18,213 nt of DNA, taken from NCBI GenBank assembly GCA_934525325.1, contig CAKSZE010000033.1:1-18213 (forward strand), given 5' to 3'. Source of the DNA: an uncultured Faecalibacterium sp. (GTDB lineage Bacteria > Bacillota > Clostridia > Oscillospirales > Ruminococcaceae). The notes below the pieces were generated by a model. The model ran no database searches, was not told the DNA's origin, and saw only the letters and a list, made by a program, of their open reading frames with translations. A program made the translations under genes and the position numbers. Positions within the stretch are counted from its first letter, which is position 1. Each line of letters begins with the position of its first letter. Positions 14,479 to 18,213 of this stretch are shown here, one piece after another.

Positions 14479-15393
14479 TTACTCCGGTTTCTTGATCAGG
14501 GAACGGCGGCGGGTGGCGTTTTTCAGGATATCGTTTCCGCTGGGTGTGTCACGGTCCACCCGGATATTCCGGCTTGCACCGGCTGCGGCCACCGGCCCGC
14601 GCACATCGTGGATGTTGCGCAGACCCTTGGCGTTCCATGTTTTCAGGATGCTGTTCCAGTACCACAGGTCGCGCTTCGGGCCGGCCTGCACGGCGGCTTC
14701 CTGCACCATGGTGTCATCGTAGCCGTACACCTCGTACCAGCGCGCAATGGCCTTGCGCCCGCCCAGCGTCAGCTCCTCGGGGGAGATCTGCAGCAAGCTG
14801 CTGACGTATTCCTCGCGGCTCTGGCGCAGTGCCAGCAGCTTTAAGTGGGCATCGGCCTGCTCGCCGGTCTCCACGCCCTCGGCGCGCCAGACCTTCAGTT
14901 CGTGGGTCACGGCGGCCATGGTGCGCTTGCCCCGGCTGGCTACATAGGCCACGCAGAGCATCACAGCTTCAGGCGCAAAGCCCTCCTGCACATACAGGTT
15001 CACCAGCTTTTCCATCTCGGTGTGGGTCAGCGGACGGGCAAAGCTGGTCTGTCCGCAGTCGATCAGGCTGGAGATCATAGGGTCGGTGCGGCTGGCGGCG
15101 GCGATCTCCGCCCAGCGCATGGGGGCGGGGGCGCTGGGCTCTGCGCCCGGCGCGGCGTTTTCCTCGTAGCGCTCCAAAAGCCCCGCGCCCGCCCAGAACG
15201 CCAGCGCGCTCTCGGCACTGATGCGGCTGCGCAGCTTGAGGTCGGCGCAAAGCTTGTCCGGGTCGGTCACGCCGGTGGCCAGCACATACAGCGCCACACG
15301 CACATTGTATTCTTCGGCAATGCCCAGCTTGGAGAACACCAGCTGCGGCACGGCGATGGTATCGCCCTTCAGTTCTTTCAAACGGTAGATCAT
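14479..15393 (-). CDS. dnaD: DnaD-domain primosome protein (DnaD/DnaB-like)
   Basis: 304 residues, with GAGGAAAC before the ATG. The N-terminal ~75 residues form a winged-helix-like region. Two DnaD/DnaB_2 (PF07261) repeats follow: about 120-175, ending TMAAVTHELKVWRAEG, and about 190-258, ending WYWNSILKTWNAKG (244-257). The latter matches the conserved YYxxxIxxxWxxxG motif at the core of this domain, with Trp in place of the usual Tyr. Such proteins bind and remodel DNA at the origin and help DnaI load the helicase. Two repeats resemble Bacillus DnaB more than DnaD, so the symbol is tentative. It lies directly upstream of dnaI, nine bases apart, and 16 bases after the hypothetical gene. Confidence 0.9.
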   Translation of the reverse strand: MIYRLKELKGDTIAVPQLVFSKLGIAEEYNVRVALYVLATGVTDPDKLCADLKLRSRISAESALAFWAGAGLLERYEENAAPGAEPSAPAPMRWAEIAAASRTDPMISSLIDCGQTSFARPLTHTEMEKLVNLYVQEGFAPEAVMLCVAYVASRGKRTMAAVTHELKVWRAEGVETGEQADAHLKLLALRQSREEYVSSLLQISPEELTLGGRKAIARWYEVYGYDDTMVQEAAVQAGPKRDLWYWNSILKTWNAKGLRNIHDVRGPVAAAGASRNIRVDRDTPSGNDILKNATRRRSLIKKPE

Positions 15394-15409
15394 GGTTTCC
15401 TCGTTCGGT

Positions 15410-15778
15410 TCATTCGTTGGCAGGATCCGGCGCGGCGGGCGGCTCCCAAGGGTCGCAGTCCATCATATCCGGGCAGTTGTTCCAGCGCTCCGGCTCGGCA
15501 TCGTAGGCGTCTTTCAGATACTGCGCGGCGGCGGCACGCCCTTCGTCCGTAAGCGGAAATACCTCCCGGCGGCGCAGGGCGGGGTCGGTCTTATCGATCG
15601 TCCAAGGCGCGGGCCAGTAGTCCACAGTGAGGATCTTTTCCTCCTTGGTGGCATCCGCGCCGCTGTCCGGGTCCGGCACGGTGCGTTTGCCCGGCGTAAG
15701 CCGGTAGCGCAGTCCGGCTTCGTTGCCGCTGTAATCATTCTTGCACAAAAAGTAGTGCAGCAGGGGAACAAAGATCAT
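15410..15778 (-). CDS. Hypothetical protein, first gene of the dnaD-dnaI operon
   Basis: 122 residues from the ATG at 15778, with AAGGA about 11 bases upstream. A longer reading from 15823 is possible, but it would begin at the transcription start region. I do not recognise the family. The middle (about 48-95) contains VDYWPAPW and FPLTDEGRAAAAQYLKDAY. The latter looks like the C-terminal helix of a winged-helix or restriction-like protein, but it is too short to call. The tail from 96 is acidic and proline-rich (CPDMMDCDPWEPP), with two cysteines. It has no membrane segment or signal peptide. It sits 16 bases upstream of dnaD behind a good promoter, so it is made with the primosome genes. 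A role linked to replication is only inferred from the neighbours. Confidence 0.75.
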   Translation of the reverse strand: MIFVPLLHYFLCKNDYSGNEAGLRYRLTPGKRTVPDPDSGADATKEEKILTVDYWPAPWTIDKTDPALRRREVFPLTDEGRAAAAQYLKDAYDAEPERWNNCPDMMDCDPWEPPAAPDPANE

Positions 15779-15831
15779 GGTGCAGCTCATCCTTTCCGGC
15801 AAAAGGTGCAGTCTTTTGCGCAATCAATTCT

Positions 15832-15859
15832 ATTATAAAGCAGCCGGGCTAAAATGCAA
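15832..15859 (-). promoter_or_regulatory. Promoter of the hypothetical-dnaD-dnaI operon
   Basis: On the minus strand TTGCAT (15854-15859), a 16-bp spacer, then TATAAT (15832-15837). It diverges from the tRNA-Thr promoter about 55 bases to the right. Confidence 0.7.
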
Positions 15860-15913
15860 CAACTTTTTGTGAAACGCCCCGCAAAAGCTGCCCCGCTTAC
15901 AGGAAATTCGGCC

Positions 15914-15942
15914 TTGACAGCACTGCAGAAATATGGTAAAAT
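15914..15942 (+). promoter_or_regulatory. tRNA-Thr promoter
   Basis: Consensus TTGACA (15914-15919), a 17-bp spacer, then TAAAAT (15937-15942), about 28 bases before the tRNA 5' end. Confidence 0.82.
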
Positions 15943-15970
15943 ATTGCCTGTTGCAGCAGATGTGCAATGT

Positions 15971-16046
15971 GCTACTGTGGCTCAGCTGGTAGAGCAGCTC
16001 ACTCGTAATGAGCAGGTCGCCTGTTCGAATCAGGTCAGTAGCTCCA
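15971..16046 (+). tRNA. tRNA-Thr (anticodon CGT)
   Basis: 76 bases folding as a complete cloverleaf. The acceptor stem is GCTACTG/CAGTAGC, the D stem GCTC/GAGC, the anticodon stem GCTCA/TGAGC with loop CTCGTAA, and the T stem GCCTG/CAGGT with one G-U pair. The discriminator base is T and CCA is encoded. The anticodon CGT (16004-16006) reads the Thr codon ACG. A single-gene unit with its own promoter and terminator. Confidence 0.97.
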
Positions 16047-16051
16047 AAGAG

Positions 16052-16096
16052 AAACCCCCGAAAGTTGGCTTTTGAAGCCAGTTTTCGGGGGTTTTG
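16052..16096 (+). terminator. tRNA-Thr terminator
   Basis: AAACCCCCGAAA (16052-16063) pairs with TTTCGGGGGTTT (16083-16094), and an inner TGGCTT/AAGCCA stem (16066-16071/16075-16080) extends it after a small internal loop. Four T follow. Confidence 0.9.
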
Positions 16097-16255
16097 TTTG
16101 TGCGGCAGGGGGTGGGAAAGTGGGCGGCTGTGCCTTAATTACCCCTGTTTATCTGGAAATTGCCTTAATCAGTGGCGCAAAAGGCGGCGTAATAAAAGCA
16201 TGATGCAAACTGCATCGTAGGGCAATAAATTATGCGCAGCAAATCCATCCGCAAT

Positions 16256-16327
16256 AAAAAAGATACTCCCACACTGCTCCCGAAGGCAGTGCGGTGCACC
16301 CTTGTGGATGCACAGGAAGTATCTTTT
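16256..16327 (-). ncRNA. Candidate ~72-nt small RNA, three-way junction with terminator tail
   Basis: On the minus strand a perfect 10-bp closing stem, AAAAGATACT with AGTATCTTTT (16318-16327/16258-16267), holds two inner hairpins: GTGCA/TGCAC (16294-16298/16309-16313) and CACTGC/GCAGTG (16272-16277/16286-16291). The closing stem runs into six T, so it doubles as an intrinsic terminator. A minus-strand promoter with an extended -10 lies immediately upstream and would start the transcript at about 16327. Promoter, folded body and terminator thus define a complete short transcript. I do not recognise the RNA class. Alternatively it is only a terminator for leftward CRISPR readthrough. Confidence 0.5.
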
Positions 16328-16333
16328 GCAATA

Positions 16334-16361
16334 AGTATAGCACCGGACGCTGGAAAAACAA
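16334..16361 (-). promoter_or_regulatory. Minus-strand promoter of the small RNA candidate
   Basis: On the minus strand TTGTTT (16356-16361), a 16-bp spacer, then TATACT (16334-16339) preceded by TGC, an extended -10. Confidence 0.55.
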
Positions 16362-16408
16362 GGGAAAATTCAGAATGATATTGTTTTGTATGCGGCGGCG
16401 TGACCGCC

Positions 16409-16437
16409 TTGATGCGGGCCTGCTTCTGCGGTATACT
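16409..16437 (+). promoter_or_regulatory. Promoter of the coiled-coil protein gene
   Basis: TTGATG (16409-16414), a 17-bp spacer, then TATACT (16432-16437). It lies about 18 bases before the start codon, so the leader is very short. Confidence 0.6.
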
Positions 16438-16454
16438 GGGGCAGAAGGAAGGCG

Positions 16455-16865
16455 ATGAAAATGGATTTTTCTGAAATTGCAGCGATCGTGGCTATTATTG
16501 GAGCCGTTGTATCTCCGGTAGCAACGACATATCTGAACAACAAACACGCAGAAAAAATGAAACAACTGGAATACGAACATCAGGACAAGATAGAAAAGCA
16601 GCAGCACGATCGTGAGATCTATGAAGGGTACATTCGTGCGGCGGGGGCTTGTGTTCAGGCTGCCAACACAGACGCGCTTCAAGAATTTGGAAAACATTCT
16701 GCGCTGGCAATGTACTATGTCGCAGAAGATGTTCGGCAAGATATGATGAGGTTAGAAAAGATCAATCGGTACTCGGATGAACGGACACAGCGTGTTGAAC
16801 TTTTGAATCAGATCATCGGCAAACTGCGGGAGTTGCGGACAGCAGAGCCTGAAGCAAGACAATGA
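16455..16865 (+). CDS. Small membrane-anchored coiled-coil protein, function unknown
   Basis: 136 residues. AGAAGGAAGG precedes the ATG at 16455; the ATG at 16461, two codons on, is also possible. Residues 5-27 (FSEIAAIVAIIGAVVSPVATTYL) form one hydrophobic N-terminal membrane segment. A highly charged helix follows at about 30-58 (KHAEKMKQLEYEHQDKIEKQ), probably a coiled coil, and then an all-helical region to the end with VRQDMMRLEKIN and LLNQIIGKLREL. No enzymatic motif is visible. The protein would sit on the membrane with most of its mass in the cytoplasm. The gene lies between a small RNA candidate and the CRISPR array and is not a recognised Cas protein. Phage-related or superinfection-type membrane proteins can look like this, but that is speculation. 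The gene converges with the leftward CRISPR transcript. Confidence 0.78.
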   Translation: MKMDFSEIAAIVAIIGAVVSPVATTYLNNKHAEKMKQLEYEHQDKIEKQQHDREIYEGYIRAAGACVQAANTDALQEFGKHSALAMYYVAEDVRQDMMRLEKINRYSDERTQRVELLNQIIGKLRELRTAEPEARQ

Positions 16866-16868
16866 CAG

Positions 16869-16914
16869 TGGTATATCCACGCCCTACACCTAGATCACTA
16901 CCCGGTAAAGTGGA
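16869..16914 (-). repeat. Degenerate terminal CRISPR repeat remnant
   Basis: TATCCACGCCCT (16874-16885) matches positions 6-17 of the CRISPR repeat exactly, then diverges. It lies 30 bases before the first intact repeat, closer than a normal spacer would allow. Degenerate repeats are typical of the trailer (oldest) end, which agrees with the leader being to the right. Confidence 0.6.
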
Positions 16915-17082
16915 ATTTCTATCCACGCCCTCCGCGAGGAGGGCGACGGCACACAATGAAACATCTTGTAATTCATGACAATATTTCTATCCACGCCCTC
17001 CGCGAGGAGGGCGACGGCGCGGCGGCTGGAATCATGCGCCCAGTATGTGATTTCTATCCACGCCCTCCGCGAGGAGGGCGAC

Positions 17083-17117
17083 CGCCAGCCGGTGCTGCTG
17101 CGGCGACGTGGGGCCAT
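17083..17117 (-). repeat. CRISPR spacer 3, near-duplicate of spacer 7
   Basis: 35-bp spacer. Apart from one extra base at its left end it matches the spacer at 17356-17389 in 33 of 34 positions. The only difference is C at 17114, against G at 17386. Confidence 0.95.
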
Positions 17118-17355
17118 ATTTCTATCCACGCCCTCCGCGAGGAGGGCGACGCCGACCTACTCGACCGGTGGGACGTGTCCATAGAAATTTCTATCCACGC
17201 CCTCCGCGAGGAGGGCGACTAGCCGTCATCGTAGGCGGAAACCAGCTGCCGCATATTTCTATCCACGCCCTCCGCGAGGAGGGCGACGCGCCTAACTCCA
17301 CGCCCTCCACGTTGCGCACTGTATTTCTATCCACGCCCTCCGCGAGGAGGGCGAC

Positions 17356-17389
17356 GCCAGCCGGTGCTGCTGCGGCGACGTGGGGGCAT
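17356..17389 (-). repeat. CRISPR spacer 7, near-duplicate of spacer 3
   Basis: 34-bp spacer, 33 of 34 identical to spacer 3. On the crRNA strand the spacers begin ATGC (this one) and ATGG (spacer 3), so they differ at position 4. It lies nearer the presumed leader and was therefore probably acquired later. Confidence 0.95.
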
Positions 17390-18213
17390 ATTTCTATCCA
17401 CGCCCTCCGCGAGGAGGGCGACCGGCGCGGGGGAAGCTGCGCGCCTGCGGGCGCGAGATTTCTATCCACGCCCTCCGCGAGGAGGGCGACTCTGTGCAAG
17501 CGTGATCAGGAGCGGCTTAACATGATTTCTATCCACGCCCTCCGCGAGGAGGGCGACCGTCAACATTGCCGGGTATCTGGGCTGTGAGCACCTATTTCTA
17601 TCCACGCCCTCCGCGAGGAGGGCGACGCTTTTTTCTTTGCGGCGGCGGTGCAACCTCTGGCTATTTCTATCCACGCCCTCCGCGAGGAGGGCGACCGGAG
17701 TTACGACAGATTATATTCTCGGCCTCACCATTTCTATCCACGCCCTCCGCGAGGAGGGCGACTTCAAACGCCGGGGGACGTTTCGGCAAACGAACAATTT
17801 CTATCCACGCCCTCCGCGAGGAGGGCGACTTCTACCGCATTCCGTGGCAAATCTGGGAAGACATATTTCTATCCACGCCCTCCGCGAGGAGGGCGACATT
17901 ACGACACCCTTGCAACGTGGGGCTTGTACATATTTCTATCCACGCCCTCCGCGAGGAGGGCGACAATGAAGATTGGTCTTTGCCTAGCATAAATGATATA
18001 TTTCTATCCACGCCCTCCGCGAGGAGGGCGACCCATGCCCGCAGCCCTTTCGGCTGCTGGCAAGTCCTATTTCTATCCACGCCCTCCGCGAGGAGGGCGA
18101 CGCGGGCCCGGACTTGACCCGGGCCCGGGGCGCATGATTTCTATCCACGCCCTCCGCGAGGAGGGCGACCCACACACCACCGGAAGAAAGGACGATGCAA
18201 CATATTTCTATCC

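Larger units (their letters stand above)
16097..16454. other. Stretch without a protein gene, holding short repeats, a small RNA candidate and two promoters
   Basis: 358 bases with no credible ORF. It contains a pair of TGCCTTAAT direct repeats (16131 and 16161), the palindrome GATGCA-AAC-TGCATC (16202-16216), three copies of GCAATAA (16222, 16251, 16328), the minus-strand small RNA candidate (16256-16327), and the promoter for the next gene. Only the small RNA and the promoters look purposeful. Confidence 0.6.
16915..18213 (-). CRISPR. CRISPR array, type I-C-like repeat, 19 full repeats and one cut by the window edge
   Basis: Identical 33-bp repeats begin ATTTCTATCCAC, contain the palindrome GCCCTCC-GCGA-GGAGGGC and end in GAC. 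Starts: 16915, 16983, 17050, 17118, 17187, 17255, 17323, 17390, 17458, 17525, 17594, 17663, 17730, 17797, 17865, 17932, 18000, 18069, 18137, and a partial repeat from 18204. The 19 spacers are 34-36 bp. Read on the minus strand the repeat starts GTCGC and ends GTGGATAGAAAT, the pattern of type I-C repeats (GTCGC...GTGGATTGAAAY). Cas5-type processing would leave an 11-nt handle near TGGATAGAAAT. The transcript therefore runs leftward and the leader and cas genes should lie beyond 18213. No cas gene is in the window. Identical repeats suggest an intact array. The coding-looking reads through it (ISIHALREEGD and similar) are artefacts. Confidence 0.97.

Noticed and set aside
16131..16169. Two TGCCTTAAT repeats 30 bp apart as possible iterons or regulator sites
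   Set aside because: Only two short copies, with no replication gene and no promoter overlapping them; chance is likely.
15971..16914. tRNA-Thr as an integration site for a mobile element covering the CRISPR region
   Set aside because: No copy of the tRNA 3' end and no integrase gene are seen to the right within the window, so there is no attachment-site evidence.
16956..18175. Long open frames across the CRISPR array on both strands, with repeated peptides such as ISIHALREEGD, FLSTPSARRAT and VALLAEGVDRN
   Set aside because: They are translations of the 33-bp repeat in different frames. The repeat-spacer structure explains them and none has a ribosome binding site or conserved protein content.

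Overview
The window looks like a moderately GC-rich gut Bacillota genome, most like Faecalibacterium or another Oscillospiraceae/Ruminococcaceae member. This rests on style and gene content rather than a species marker: strong AGGAGG ribosome binding sites, TTGACA/TATAAT promoters, a class III (Bacillus/Clostridia-type) fructose-1,6-bisphosphatase, DnaD/DnaI-type primosome genes, and a YycJ/WalJ hydrolase. Species assignment is inference.

Layout. Positions 1-71 are the 3' end of a 5S rRNA, so an rRNA operon ends here, followed by its terminator. Positions 121-414 hold an ORF-less, heavily structured ~290 bp element bounded by two strong hairpins. It resembles IS605-type ends and stand-alone HEARO (IscB-associated omega) RNA. 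A PadR regulator and a coupled four-helix membrane protein follow, under a consensus promoter that overlaps an inverted repeat. They are closed by a second copy of the 5S tail plus terminator (1571-1622), so the cassette sits between two rRNA-tail copies.

Positions 1.7-15.8 kb are chromosomal core: a D-Ala-D-Ala carboxypeptidase, a YkgJ-type cysteine-cluster protein, a three-gene ABC importer (lipoprotein, permease, ATPase), kdgK, a PflX-like radical SAM protein diverging from fbp, murA, yycJ, then a leftward hypothetical-dnaD-dnaI operon. Most transcription units end in clear hairpin terminators, several bidirectional or tail-to-tail.

From 15.9 kb the sequence becomes accessory: tRNA-Thr(CGT), a stretch without genes that contains a candidate 72-nt small RNA with its own promoter, a small membrane-anchored coiled-coil protein of unknown function, and a CRISPR array that runs off the right edge. 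The array has 19 full 33-bp repeats and 19 spacers of 34-36 bp. Its repeat is type I-C-like and reads on the minus strand, so the leader and any cas genes should lie beyond 18213. Two spacers are near duplicates that differ at crRNA position 4, in the seed.

The most interesting signals are the stand-alone HEARO-like element, the near-duplicate spacer pair, and the compact minus-strand small RNA candidate. All three are readings from sequence alone and need covariance, database or RNA evidence.
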